64,000 nucleotides of DNA. Source: Micropterix aruncella. Its lineage: Eukaryota; Arthropoda; Insecta; Lepidoptera; Micropterigidae. The stretch covers positions 40,993,231 to 41,057,230 of the forward strand of contig OX155952.1 of assembly GCA_944548615.1 (NCBI GenBank). Direction: 5' to 3'. Below, piece after piece: positions 12,791-23,369 of this stretch. Within the stretch, counting starts at the first letter, position 1. Every line of letters starts with the position of its first letter. The position numbers were made by a program, and so were the translations under genes. The notes below the pieces were generated by a model. It searched no databases, was not told where the DNA came from, and was given only the letters and a program-made list of their open reading frames with translations.

Positions 12791-14565
12791 CATAACTCTT
12801 AGGTTGCATGACCGTCAAAATGCCTGGAGCGCCACAACCCTTGGGATCCTTCATTCAAAATGCCTCATAGCTCTTAGTTTTTTTTTTCAAATGAGCATAG
12901 TATACCCTAGCGAGTTTAGTAGCAGCAGACAGAGGCTTTGGGTTAGTCATCGGCATTTGTAATAATCATAAGTAAAAATCGGCGGTTGAGTAAAAATCAT
13001 AGTCGCGTAGAAATAACTGGGTCGATCAACACTTAAGTCGACTACGCTCCCTTACAATCGCACTTTCACGATTTCTCTGAATTCCTTAGTGCAGAAAAAA
13101 ATAACTTTTAACTAAATATCTAAAGCTGCAATAAAACACTTTTGTCAAAATCAGTTTTATGTACTCTGAAAGTCCATGTTTTTACATCGAACTGAACTAA
13201 AGTATTCATTTTTTTTCAGTTTTCTATGCAAATTCGCCAAACAAAACCAGAGACCAGTTTTTTGGGACTATTTTTATCAAATACAATTCTGATGATATGT
13301 ATATAATAACAAAAATATTTGATTTCTTCGGTCTTTGACGTTCAACGGTCTTCGATGACCCCGTAAATTTAAAAAATAAAACAGAAATTAAAAAAAAACA
13401 AAAACAAGTAAGCCAACCATAAATGCTTTATGTATTAAAGTGAACAAGACAACTAAAATACACTGAATTCCGATGTAGGAGAATAGTCTTAAATTAAAAT
13501 AGTCAGTAAAGATAAATATAGCCTTTGGGTTAAAGAGATATTAAGAGATATAAGAGATTTTAAGAGATAGTTAAAAATATGTATTTTGATTAGCACCATG
13601 CATCTCCAAATCAGATTTGTAACACCCTGGAAGGGTTTTACAAACTTTAGGCGGTAAATTCATTTTTATCTTATATATAATGTCAAACAACAGCGATAGT
13701 CGTCGACTTCATATTCATCAATAAGGTAGCCATCTATTTTATAATATGCTTATATATCCTATATGTCTGTAATATAAATCCCTATATAATAACATATAAA
13801 TCCCATAGATCTGCTTATTGTTCGAATGCCAAATGGAATGTCTGCGCACTGTAGTGTGTAGGTCATGTAATATATAACATACATTTATATATATGGAAGA
13901 TAACATCATTAACGGTAAGAAAACTCACCGACAACGCGATTTATTCAAACTGAATTACTTCCCACGCGGATTATTGCAATGAATCAAAACGATTTGCATG
14001 GTAGTGGCTTAATCCAGTAAGCTGCGAAAAACGGTAGGCGTTGATGTTATGTAGTTGCTGTTTATATTATGTAAAACAAATTAACCAATCAGAAGGCAGA
14101 TCAGCCAGATGTTACTAGTCAAACTATGTTGAATTATATTACGAATGAGCGACTGAATTTCTTTCGACACGAATAAGAATTCGACTGACTAATAATACAC
14201 TCAAGAGCAATAAATCCGGGTCACCTACATAAACGTATGAATGTCTCTAAAGCTAAGAGTTGTAGCTTATTTAGTAACTACTAAATTAATAATGAATATT
14301 GAATACCAGAAGCCCTTTAATGAGAGAACAGAAACAAAAGCAAAAACAAATGCAATGAATTCGTAGCTCGAATTTCAAAAAATCATTTGTTTTCTTTTAG
14401 CCATTTTGATAGCATTACTTTACAGAAACTAATAGGTGTTTATTCTGTAGTATTATTTTTTGTCTATAGAATATCTTTCGTTTGAATAAGCTAGCATTCT
14501 TAGTTCCTGATATATTAAAGTTATGTTAGTGAAACGGATTCATTGCTCCTGAGTGTAGTTGACGA
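12791..14565. other. AT-rich intergenic sequence
   Basis: No open frame or repeat of note. Short AAGAGAT repetitions occur at about 13540-13570. Nothing suggests an exon. Confidence 0.35.
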
Positions 14566-14592
14566 TATTACATTACGTTACATTACATTACA
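14566..14592. repeat. (CATTA)n microsatellite
   Basis: ATTACATTACGTTACATTAC and following units repeat a 5-base motif. It may be the tail of a minus-strand retroelement occupying the bases to its right, but that body is not recognisable. Confidence 0.6.
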
Positions 14593-14941
14593 TTTTCGTC
14601 GTGTCCAATTGACGCCTAAAGACCGCTCTTGGACGTGTCAAAATAATTGGGTTATGTAGTAAGTTTCGTTACTACTCTTTACTGAACATACATAGTTAGT
14701 CAAGAATTAACTACTAGATTGTCAAACTATAAATATAAATAATCAAAATAGAAGCTTAATATTTGAAGTAGTTAGTGATTCGAAAAGATACGTAGTAAAA
14801 TTATTTATCGTAATATTCAAATTGTCAGTAAAATGTTAAATAATCAAATTAAATCTACGTTATGCATTTTAAACTAAAAGTACAGATATAAGACCATATA
14901 AAATAATCAAACAATAAGGCTCTACTTTTTTAAGTAATTTA

Positions 14942-15338
14942 AATGGGCGCAATATTTGAAAAATCATGTCCCTCAAATTCGGCCAAATTATAGAAAGGGT
15001 GGCCTATCAGCATCTCCTTGATGTTTTTATTGAATTTTATGTCCTCCAGCTGTTTAAATTTTGTAGGGAGTAGATTATAGAATTTACTGCTAAGGTAAAA
15101 GTAGCTTTTCTGTACTTTTGCCAGTCGTATTCGGGGTACGCATGAAAGGGAGCTACCGCGGGTATGATGCGAGTGAATGTCTGCATTAATTGGTGTTTCT
15201 GTTAGGTGCTGTCTAGCATACATTTAACACTGGTATATGAACGCCGAATACATAGTCATTACCCTTGCCTTGATGAAATATTCTTTGCATGAGGTCCTAG
15301 TCGTTACCTGATACATGCTGCGCAGTGCTCTCTCAGAT
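14942..15338 (-). pseudogene. LINE ORF2 C-terminus (CR1/Jockey-like)
   Basis: On the minus strand the frame 15223-14942 contains IRLAKVQKSYFYLSSKFYN, LLPTKFKQLE and FNKNIKEMLIGHPFY. This is the pattern (R-L-A-K-x-x-x-S-Y...YN-L-L-P...F-K-x-x-x-K-x-x-L) at the very C-terminus of many insect LINE ORF2 proteins. Upstream, in the same frame but across one stop codon at about 15223, lie ERALRSMYQVTTRTSCKEYF and IKARVMTMYSAFIY, the segment that normally precedes it. The RT and endonuclease parts are missing. A single in-frame stop plus 5' truncation makes this a dead fragment. Confidence 0.75.
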
Positions 15339-16011
15339 AATTAACTGAATGACGATGTTATCTTGCGGAGTTGCTGAGATTCAGGAGAAAATGTTTTGAA
15401 GAAAGATTTGCAATAATAAGTGGGATTACATAAAATTGCATCGAAGAAAAAGGCAGTATCCCAAAAATCCATCTTTCGCCAACCCGACGCTAAGTCGAAT
15501 TTATCGCATCGAGAATAATTGTTCAAGCGATTCTGTAATGGTCGACGATACGTTGCGCAAGGGCCAGATAAGGTGGCAAATCGCGATATTGTATTATTCA
15601 GACAGGGCCGGATTAAGAGAGTGTGTAAATCCTTCCTTACAGTATATTTCCCATAAATGTTATCTAGTTACCAAAAAAGAATCCGTTGCTGATGGATTAG
15701 ATGAAAAGAAGTTTGGACATAATAAATTTGTACCTGTACATTAGTTTACATTACATCGATGGTTGGCTCTGCGGTTCGCAATAATGGAGACTTCAGAATT
15801 GTAACGGCTTTTAAGTACCGTTACATGCAATCAACGAATGCATTGATTTCCAGTGAAATACACTGACACAATTCAGCTATTATTTTACCTCGTAAGCGAT
15901 GAATCAGCACGATGAAACAATACTTTTACTCGGAATATTTTGGATTGCATCATTTATCGGCCTATATAAACCGGCGAAAACGCAACCAAAGTATCATTCC
16001 TCGAGTGATCA
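15339..16011. other. Intergenic sequence with unassigned open frames
   Basis: Overlapping frames at 15341-15526 (minus) and 15436-15744 (plus) have no family signature that I recognise. The part immediately right of 15338 may still belong to the adjoining LINE fragment. Confidence 0.3.
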
Positions 16012-16028
16012 CCCCCCCCCCCCCCCCC
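16012..16028. repeat. C17 homopolymer
   Basis: Seventeen consecutive C residues in AT-rich DNA, an unusual tract and a likely place for sequencing or assembly length error. Confidence 0.95.
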
Positions 16029-16479
16029 AAGGTTGCTACGGCATATATCTATGTTGAGTTGCAGGTAATATAGTTATACCTGTTTGGAATGTTGCAAAGC
16101 GACAGATAAGACGAACCAATCCTCTTCCCTTCCCTATTCTTCGCTATTAATTAAGTAATGTCGTTATTTAAGTTTTAGTTACATAAACAGTTTTAAAAAA
16201 TGTACTATATAATATTATAAATATTGCGATGTATTTTCATTCATTATTGGCCTACTCCTTTTCTTGCCTGATCTGATATGGTCGCCTTATGATCACTAAT
16301 ACTCACCGTACTGAAGAAACTATTAAATATTATATTACTAAACTCTATAATATATTTAACTCGTACACAGGAAAGATTTTAAAGATAACCGACAACCAGT
16401 TCAAGAGACGGGTGTCTCATTGGCTCTCAAATTATACTAGAGATGAATGCGAAAGTATGATATATTAAAATATTTTATT
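16029..16479. other. AT-rich spacer, nothing recognised
   Basis: No open frame or repeat partner seen. Confidence 0.3.
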
Positions 16480-16685
16480 TCCAACCACAAATTATAGGAT
16501 ATACAGATGTAAATTATGGATATACATATATACAGATTATAATATGTTATATTTTATTATGTTTCACTATATTATATATAAATATGATACATTATTTTAT
16601 ATGTTATAATATATGATATTATATTATATTGTAATATGTTATGTTATATTATATTATTTATATTATGCTAAATTATATTACTTAT
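16480..16685. repeat. Low-complexity AT tract
   Basis: Irregular iterations of ATATTATAT/TTATATTATA make up almost the whole stretch. No unit length is constant. Confidence 0.8.
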
Positions 16686-16739
16686 TGTTTTTTATGAGAC
16701 GGAAGAGCGTACAGGCAAGGCGTACAGGCTCAGCAAATA

Positions 16740-16910
16740 CCACAGAACTTTGTATCCCTCACCCCAACACAGGCGTATACCTAGTGGGGTGATGTAATCC
16801 TGACAAGTAATGCCATTTCGCGATTTTTGTCATATGTATTTTTTTAATGTGTTTTAAAAAAAATGAACGCAATCTATTTTATGTAACTATAAAAAATAGG
16901 ATAAATAAAT
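16740..16910 (+). mobile_element. LINE 3' untranslated end with hairpin
   Basis: CCTCACCCCAACACAGGCG...CCTAGTGGGGTGATG can fold (CACCCC/GGGGTG). It resembles ATCACCTCAATACAGGCTC...CCTAGTGAGGTGAT at 46207-46246. It ends with ACTATAAAAAATAGGATAAATAAATAAT, a simple A-rich tail also seen inside the TTAA elements at 11.3 and 20.4 kb. I take this as a Jockey-like LINE 3' UTR. Confidence 0.6.
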
Positions 16911-17041
16911 AATACATATGCATATCTACTTATATAAACAAAACAAAAAAAATAATTAAACATTTGAAAATGAAACTATTTGGCTGCCGAAGTTTGTATC
17001 GTCAACCTGTCATTTATTTCTTCATTGTGTCTTCGATAGAT

Positions 17042-17292
17042 TTAACTCGGTGAATGATGGTGAAAATTTTCGTGAAAAACTTCGTGAAGGTAGCACGTTA
17101 GCCTCTGACAACAACAAAAACATCGATGCTGTCCGCCGTGTGATCGAAACTGATAGGCATGTGGCCTACCATGGGATTCGGGCATCTTTAGACATCGGCA
17201 TGATTGAGGTAGAATTAATCCTACATAAATATTTGGTAGTGAAAAACCTGTGCTCGCGGTGGATCCCACACAATTTGAATGACATAAAATAA
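17042..17292 (+). pseudogene. mariner transposase fragment (N-terminal HTH region)
   Basis: The frame encodes DNNKNIDAVRRVIETDRHVA, YHGIRASLDIGM, IEVELILHKYL and LCSRWIPHNLND. The order 'DAVRRMI-x-TDR-x-x-TYxEIRASLGIGM...ILHxHL...CSRWIPHNL' is characteristic of the helix-turn-helix half of mariner transposases, just before the catalytic domain. The stop comes right after PHNLNDIK, and no DDD catalytic region or terminal inverted repeat is visible nearby. The piece is therefore a short relic. Mutations such as HGIRASLD for HEIRASLG indicate age. The subfamily cannot be assigned from this piece. Confidence 0.8.
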
Positions 17293-17360
17293 AACTTCAT
17301 ATATTGATCACTAAGTATATATTTACGTGTGTCCCACACATGCGCGACTAAGCAAGGATA

Positions 17361-17374
17361 GGGGGGGGGGGGGG
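17361..17374. repeat. G14 homopolymer
   Basis: Fourteen consecutive G residues, about 1.3 kb from the C17 tract. Length is likely unreliable. Confidence 0.95.
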
Positions 17375-17399
17375 AAGGCATAAGCAGCTTTCTCTTTCT

Positions 17400-17690
17400 T
17401 TTCCTTTATCGATTTCTCAGGCTGGTCGCGTGGTCTATTCTTTTATGGCTTTGGTCCAGACCGGCCCTGGCGTGCAAAAGTATCCGACTCTTACCCAACG
17501 CGGTGCGCGACCATTCGCGGGTATTGGCTGATAATAAAGGACCTCCTGTCACATTTGTCTTGCGATACCGCGCCGCGGGATTTAACAGGCGAGTATCCAG
17601 ACTTATTTAACTGTCAGTCGGAAAATGGCGCCGCTTAAGTTATACACAGAATAAGCGAGGACGTTGATAATTATAATAAATTAACGTGTC
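17400..17690 (+). promoter_or_regulatory. GC-rich single-copy island, possible promoter
   Basis: The block is much richer in CpG than its flanks (for example ACCGCGCCGCGGGATTTAAC). It contains the arthropod initiator-like TCAGT at 17614-17618, followed by an ATG at 17625 that opens only a 9-codon frame. No copy is seen elsewhere in the window. A promoter with a non-coding first exon would fit but is unproven. Confidence 0.25.
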
Positions 17691-18059
17691 TCTACGATCG
17701 CCGGTGTGGAGGACAGTTTATTTTATTGAGTTTCATAATTTCGAATTTCATTTCGCGCTTTGCTAAACAAAGTTTCGTTTGAGTGCAATTAATTGTACAA
17801 TATCTGCTTCTTTTAGTTGAAACTTGTTGTTTTATCTCACGTTTAATGGCATTATCCCAATAGAATATGGCGTTAAATACCGCATTATTATAAACATAAC
17901 AATATACGAAGCCATGCAATACAATAAATGCTCTACAAATTAAAAAAAATAGGAATTAAGTTAGTTAAAACTAAATAACATTTTTAACTCTAATATAATA
18001 ACTCATACAAAATTACACTAATTAATTTGTCATGTTTCCGTATCTGATAACCCTCTTCG
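17691..18059. other. AT-rich spacer
   Basis: The minus-strand frame 17692-17919 has no recognisable motif. Nothing else is seen. Confidence 0.3.
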
Positions 18060-18185
18060 TTTATTTTTAAATACCTGACTTATTTTTAAAAATATATAAT
18101 TCTAAGTTTGCATATTTTTTGTTTAATTGGATGCTTGCCTTAGTACAGGCCTGGGCCTAGTTATATTTATTTTGAAGAAATATTC
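18060..18185 (+). mobile_element. Retroelement 3' region (copy shared with 24.1 kb)
   Basis: ATACCTGACTTATTTTTAAA...GCTTGCCTTAGTACAGGCCT followed by GGGCCTAGTT matches, in reverse, CTAGGCCTAGGCCCGTACTA followed by AGGCAAGC at 24155-24183 and the bases around it. The shared piece identifies an interspersed family. This copy lacks the clear tail seen at 24040. Confidence 0.6.
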
Positions 18186-18761
18186 AGCTACGGTGCTCTC
18201 TATCTTGCGACTGTTTACAATGAAGTCTAATATTTATAATGCAATAATGTACTGTAGTTAAAAATATTGGTCTTTTCTTAAAATGAATTAAAAAAAAAAC
18301 AATGGTGACTCCAATCTATCGGTGTCCACGGTGTCACTAACCGAATAACAGTTTGAACGCAATTGACATTCGCAACTTACCGAAACTAAATTATTTTCAA
18401 AATTCTCACATCGGATATTATATGAGTGGAAAGTGTCTGGCTGCAGCTGATGTTACAAAATAATGTTAATAAGTCTCAGATAACAAAAAGTTAAATTATT
18501 TGTTTTACCACACATTTTAGGGCATTGTCTCAGATTCGGAAATCCTTGCGCGTCAGTCACATCAGAAACATTCAAGGTAAATTCTATTTTCTGGACTTTC
18601 AAATTGAATCGCTTATCATTTTATGTATTTTTTTAAAACTTTTTACCAACCTGAATTTCGCAAAGTTCTTAATTTAATCCCCTATTTCATGATTTCGGGT
18701 TGAATCGCCGATTGAACGCCCCAAAAAGTAAGAAAACCTTTCGCATAATAAATAAAATAAA
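18186..18761. other. Intergenic sequence, nothing recognised
   Basis: No useful open frame or repeat partner. Confidence 0.35.
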
Positions 18762-18945
18762 ATACAAACGGAGCTGCCATGGAATTCACCGAGCAAAAAT
18801 CGGGCCCATCATATATAATTATTACACTTCTGGGAGGTGAAGGGTGGATTCCGGACTAACGACCGGCGGTGGTAGGTTTAGGACAGCTGTCTTGCCACAT
18901 GTGAGCGTACACCTTACCACCCATTCACTCCCCCTTCGAAGCCAG
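18762..18945 (-). mobile_element. 3' segment of the endonuclease-bearing element (second copy)
   Basis: On the minus strand this block (CTTCGAAGGGGGAGTGAATG, GGTGGTAAGGTG, GGCAAGACAGCTGTCCTAAA, GAATTCCATGGCAGCTCCGT) matches 44325-44505, the bases that follow the open frame at 43843-44295. The two copies differ by scattered substitutions but keep the same order. The copy carries only the non-coding end, as expected for a truncated element. Its outer side reads TTTGTATTTTATTTTATTTA in sense orientation. Confidence 0.85.
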
Positions 18946-19479
18946 CTTAGAAAATATTTATACCCGTAATTACCATATTCTCCTTATTGGCGTTTATTAA
19001 AGTATTCTGTATTGAATCATTGTATACTTTAAAATATATCTTAATGTACCGCATAATATATCCACCATACGATGCTTTCATTTCCTATGTGACTATTTAA
19101 TATGGCAATACAAATGATTTTATAGCTCTGAGCTTATGAAATTAAAAAAAATGTTTTTTTTTCGAAAAGGTCCTAATGATCCTCACTTTTCTCAGAGAGA
19201 AGTTTTTAAATTTCGATATTAAGGGACTCATATGCTTTTTTTTAAACGAAGTAATCCAGGTTAATAATATACTGAGTTAGCACTTCTTAGCTGGTTTATC
19301 AGAGAAAGCAGTTCCGAAGGCAAGACAGGGGAGATCAAAAAGACGGCGGCAGCGGTCGATAATTGTAACGAAAATATGCAGGCAATGCAATATAAAATAC
19401 ACGAAGCGTTTCGCTTTGCTGCCCGACAATATTTCCAAGCAATCACCGTGCAAGAATGGAGTTGCACAGAGCATTGTTC
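18946..19479. other. Intergenic sequence, partly SINE body?
   Basis: The bases 19280-19479 could be the body of the minus-strand SINE-like unit that follows, but no second copy is present in the window to define it. The rest shows nothing. Confidence 0.3.
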
Positions 19480-19640
19480 CGAAGGTGAACCAGATCCTAT
19501 TAATCGATCGTAGCGGTCCGAAATGTCGCGGCTGTTCTGAAACAACGAACAATACGTATGCAACCGGACTTAAAATAAGGACTCGAACCCACATCCGCGT
19601 GGTGGCCGCTACCACGCTTTTTAGGCGGTTAAGATAGCAA
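19480..19640 (-). mobile_element. tRNA-derived SINE-like unit
   Basis: Read on the minus strand, GTGGGTTCGAGTCC contains a perfect pol III B box (GGTTCGAGTCC, 19579-19589 reversed). About 30 bases upstream, AAAAGCGTGGTAGCGGCC is A-box-like (TGGTAGCGG). The spacing suits a tRNA-related promoter, but the flanks do not fold as a complete tRNA, so this is a SINE head rather than a tRNA gene. The open frames that cross it are not called. Confidence 0.5.
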
Positions 19641-20340
19641 TCTGACCTTGGCGTTAGGAATTTAGCAAAGTCGTTACTGAATGACGTGAATTAGTGATAT
19701 GTCTTTGTTTAGCGAAATCATAGTCGCTTCCTGTATATTTATATATCTTCATAAATATAGAAATGACCAAATACGCAGCCAGCAAATAAAAACTACGAGG
19801 GCTGGAAAGGTAAGCCTAGTTAGATGTGTGACGTACCTCGGGTTGCATGGGATTGGAATGAATCGATTTGTCGCTTTGTTTTAATTTAAAAGTAATTATT
19901 TTATCTTTGTACAATTTCAAATGAAATATAAAATGTAACATAATGTAAGATGTAATATGAAATAAATAAATAAATAAACATAAATAGGCTGATCAGATGA
20001 TGGAAGTCTTAAAGCGAACTTGTTGATGTTATTGACAATAACGAAATTGCATTGTGCGATTCTGCTATGTGTAAAATTAATAACCTTTGTATAAATTGCT
20101 TATATTTAAAAAAACTGATAGGCTTAATCGTCTTTGAGCAATAATTTGTCTGCCTCACCTAATTTGTCATCTTCCATACAGCAAGTCATCTTCAAAATAG
20201 GATCTGTCGAATTGAATTTATGTTGTTATGAATCTATGTTGTTGTAAAAGCTGTGGTCTCTCGGAATAAGAGTTGATTTATACAGACGGATATCGTCTTA
20301 GATATCGAATAGAACTCAAGCAGACTTATAGTGCATGTCT
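19641..20340. other. Intergenic sequence with an A-rich tail at 19963-19980
   Basis: AATATGAAATAAATAAATAA (from about 19958) looks like the 3' tail of a plus-strand retroelement whose body, left of it, is not recognisable. The frame 19699-19884 has no known motif. Confidence 0.35.
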
Positions 20341-20344
20341 TTAA

Positions 20345-21060
20345 GAGGCCTATTACAAAATAGCGTAGGTATTCTTTTAAAATGACTTTAAAAAATGAAC
20401 GCATTTTTTTTTGGATGTAACTATAAAAGATAGGATAAATAAATAAAAAAATAAATAACTATTCAACCCTGGGAGAAAACCGCGGCACTGAGCGCTGTTC
20501 TCTTGCGCAAGCAAATATATACACAATTTCTAATTGTTTTTTGCAGTGTTTTCTCCTTTCTAATGACAATAATTTATATTATGTCGTATTGCTAAAAGAG
20601 TGAACTTTAATATAGTATAAGTATTATATAAGAATCTTATTTTATTTCTGAGAAAATTAGAATGATACAGGAAGTTTTTTTTTAAATTTTGTGTAATTGT
20701 AAGTAATGTATACCTTGGATATGTGGTCAAAAAACGAAAAAATAAGGCCGCTATGGTCAACAAGAATACATGACGGACATAAAAAAAAATAGTATACGGT
20801 TTTCGTTGTAGTGATATTACTGTATTAAGGAGCTCAAAGTTTGCCTTCCGAGCGTTTTACGAATAACGACTTTCGGAAAATGGGCTGAATAAGTAAATAA
20901 TATTCGTTATATCTAAAATTAAAGGCCGCTATGGTCAACATCAAGAAATGGTCCAGGTAATTCAGTAATTAAAGTTTGTAGAAATCTCTTCATTTCTTGG
21001 AATTAGAACGCCAAAAATCCACTTTTCTTGCCTTTCTGGAAAAAATATGTGATAGGGCTC
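20345..21060 (+). mobile_element. TTAA-flanked inverted-repeat element (copy B)
   Basis: TTAA (20341-20344), GAGGCCTATTAC at the left, GATAGGGCTC at the right, then TTAA (21061-21064). It runs parallel to copy A (11235-11955) over its full length, including the internal LINE tail, the CGGCACTGAGCGCT segment and GGCCGCTATGGTCAACATCA. Differences are small (short indels in homopolymers, a few substitutions, and a local GGCCGCTATGGTCAA repeat at 20747). The minus-strand frame 20560-20763 is not a gene. Confidence 0.85.
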
Positions 21061-21089
21061 TTAAACATTTCTTCGAGCGTTAATTGCCA

Positions 21090-22015
21090 TTCTATTTTGT
21101 CTATTGGCAGATACTTAAGGTAGTGAAATAAACGTTGACTAAGATTATTACACTGTTTATTTTTTTAGGGGTTATTTGTTTTAAGTTTCTCCGCTCTAAT
21201 AATTTTATGGGAAGAGTGTACTTGCATCTATTTTGCTTTGTCGACATTAATACAAAGTTTGCTATCACGCGACCACAATCAGATGTTGCAATAGGCATTT
21301 TGAATTTTTAGCATCGCTTGTCAACTAAAAGGTTTTATCCGCGTACATTTATGCTTCGGTATTTATTATAGCATTAGTCATATTGTTCTCATATAGTGAA
21401 TATAATTTGGGGGTTAGTACATTACATTGATAAGTTGATCTTCTATATTTAACTCTTTCTGATTGATTTAGTTCATAATCTCTCATATGTAATCCCACAT
21501 AGCTCCAATCTCCTAAGAAGTATTTTATTATCGAGTATATCAAAAGCTTCCGTCAGGTTTTTTGTCATTTAAGAGATTATTGACATAATTACTTTATTTG
21601 TATAAGAGTTTGAGTGTACTTTGTTTGCTTGAAATCCGTATTGTTTTATTACTATAAAATTATTTGTCGATATTTATTTTTAAACTTGGTCTTTATGATG
21701 TAACATATATTTTATACGAGTATATAAGGTAATACTGAATTAGGTCGGTACATCCCATAAATTTTGTGAATGCTTTTTTTTCTAAACTGCAAATACAATT
21801 GCAAGTTCAAGTTTTTCCGGCTTTAACCATTTATTTATAAGATTAGCGATTATCAGGGCCAGGTTATATTTATGGTTCTTTATATCACCCATTCTGATTG
21901 TGTTTGCCAATACTGACATTCTTTCTTTGGGGTGACTATTTTTACTAGCTTCCTCGGTTGTAGATTTTTTGAAGTTCATACTCATTTCGCTGGCATTTTG
22001 AACGCAAATATACTA
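21090..22015 (-). pseudogene. Decayed LINE reverse transcriptase
   Basis: On the minus strand, scattered open pieces follow the order of a LINE RT domain. 21985-21782 has NLALIIANLINKWLKPEKLE followed by LAIVFAV, the pattern before the first RT motif. Then come fragments of the NNTDFKQTKYTQTLI type. 21543-21349 has YFLGDWSYVGLHMRD, RRSTYQCNVLTPKLYSLYEN and NMTNAIINTEA. Just after that stop is MYADKTF, a decayed FYADDT catalytic motif. Many stops and frameshifts separate the pieces. No endonuclease or 3' end is identified, and the element abuts TTAA copy B. It belongs to the CR1/Jockey side of non-LTR elements as far as I can tell. Confidence 0.7.
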
Positions 22016-22082
22016 CTTAGAGCATTCTACTTAGTACTTCAATATACATGAAACCACTCTAGTGCATAAAGAAGATTCTTAT

Positions 22083-22113
22083 AGGGCCCGGTGGCATAGT
22101 AGTTATGTTGTTG
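22083..22113 (+). mobile_element. tRNA-derived SINE, head (A box)
   Basis: GGGCCCGGTGGCATAGTAGTTATG contains an A-box-like TGGCATAGTAG at 22092-22102. The matching B box is found only 640 bases downstream, because another element lies between. Confidence 0.65.
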
Positions 22114-22714
22114 TTTTTTTTTTCGTAGTAGACTTTATTTATAAAAAAGATACAAATTACACGTCAAAGTTCCCCACTAAGGCTAGTGTCTTTTCAGGGA
22201 GTAACTAACAATAATGAGTTTATATCTGCCTTATGTTATCTATTACCCATTATAGTTTGATTTATGTTAAGTACATGTACTATTTTCCTAACCTAATCGA
22301 AACTAACCTATAATTCTATAATAACTAGCTGGATTTACACTAATAAGTATTTACAGTACATAAATGACATCCACTAAATTAATATACCTACTTCCTAACC
22401 TAACCTATCATAACCTAACCTATATTAATATCATGATTACACAAAATATGTGTACTTAATCTGCTTAATTAAACGATTACAATAATAAATTGTTACACTA
22501 ATCGAATGATTTACACTAGATGAATGTACTTACGCCCTAATATAACCTAAACTAAGTAGCTTGATTTACCCTAATTATACGCACTTATTTCTACATAGTT
22601 ATCCTAATGGTAACTTAAACTAATAGAATTTTTATTTTTCATATCTATGCTAATGCTTTTACATATTTATGCTAATTTAGCCTAGTAGAGTTTTTCTTTT
22701 CGGTGTTATAGTAT
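22114..22714 (-). mobile_element. Retroelement inserted in SINE (family shared with 61.7 kb)
   Basis: A poly(T) run and TCGTAGTAGACTTTATTTAT at the left read, on the minus strand, as ATAAATAAAGTCTACTACG plus poly(A). The interior (AAGATACAAATTACACGTCA, CCCCACTAAGGCTAGTG, many CCTAACCTA motifs) matches 61672-62165 in the same orientation. It is the 3' end of an unidentified LINE or LINE-dependent element. The right border within 22615-22715 is approximate. Confidence 0.75.
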
Positions 22715-22940
22715 TTATAGATCTTACATTGTGAGGTTCCTGGTTTGATTCCCAGCTGAGTCACCATTTTCCGTTAGGATAAAATTAACGGAATTACATG
22801 TCCATTCTGCCTATCGTATTAATTAATACACACACTTACACGCACACATTCATATAAACACTTCATAGTAGGGTTGGTTGGAAGAGATTGTCGTATGATA
22901 ATAACCCGCCATTGTGAAATTTCACAATAATAATTAGAAA
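22715..22940 (+). mobile_element. tRNA-derived SINE, continued (B box and body)
   Basis: GAGGTTCCTGGTTTGATTCC followed by CAGC contains a B-box-like GGTTTGATTCC at 22742-22752. The body continues to CGTATGATAATAACCCGCCA. Joined to 22083-22113 it would give a normal A-to-B-box spacing, so the unit was whole before the insertion. Confidence 0.6.
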
Positions 22941-23369
22941 CAAACAAGGGAACAAGAAGTTTGTCGTAAGTATCGGTAGACTTTTATCTTGTGGTTATGT
23001 CTATGCAGTGCTGAACATGGATCTCTCTGGAGTGAAAGCCTTTAAAACAGAGACAAGAGAGCAAGTTCAACGTATTGTTGGCATTGACACGCCCGTGAGA
23101 GCGAAATGTGAATGTCGTCCTGTACACATACTCGATCGCCTTTTTGCATGTAGGTAGACCAGTTTTCGATTATTTCCAAGTCGACTTCCTTGTAAGATTG
23201 CACAGCAGGATAACGATTTTTTTATGAGGTTTTTCAACAAGAGTCGATTATGTTTTAATACAAGCTTGAAAATTCAATAAAGAATAGTCCTGAATTATAT
23301 TATTAACAGAGTCACTTTCTGACGGATTTCAGACGAGTCTTTTTCACTGCCGAATAATATACACATAGG
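22941..23369. other. Intergenic sequence, nothing recognised
   Basis: No open frame with a motif, and no repeat partner. Confidence 0.3.

Noticed and set aside
19480..19640. tRNA gene on the minus strand
   Set aside because: The B box is perfect, but the flanks do not give an acceptor stem or anticodon arm, so a SINE head is a better reading.
22370..22440. CCTAACCTAACC words as interstitial telomeric repeats (TTAGG)n
   Set aside because: Only two tandem copies occur at a time, spaced irregularly, and the same words are found in the family member at 61.85 kb. They are part of that element's sequence.
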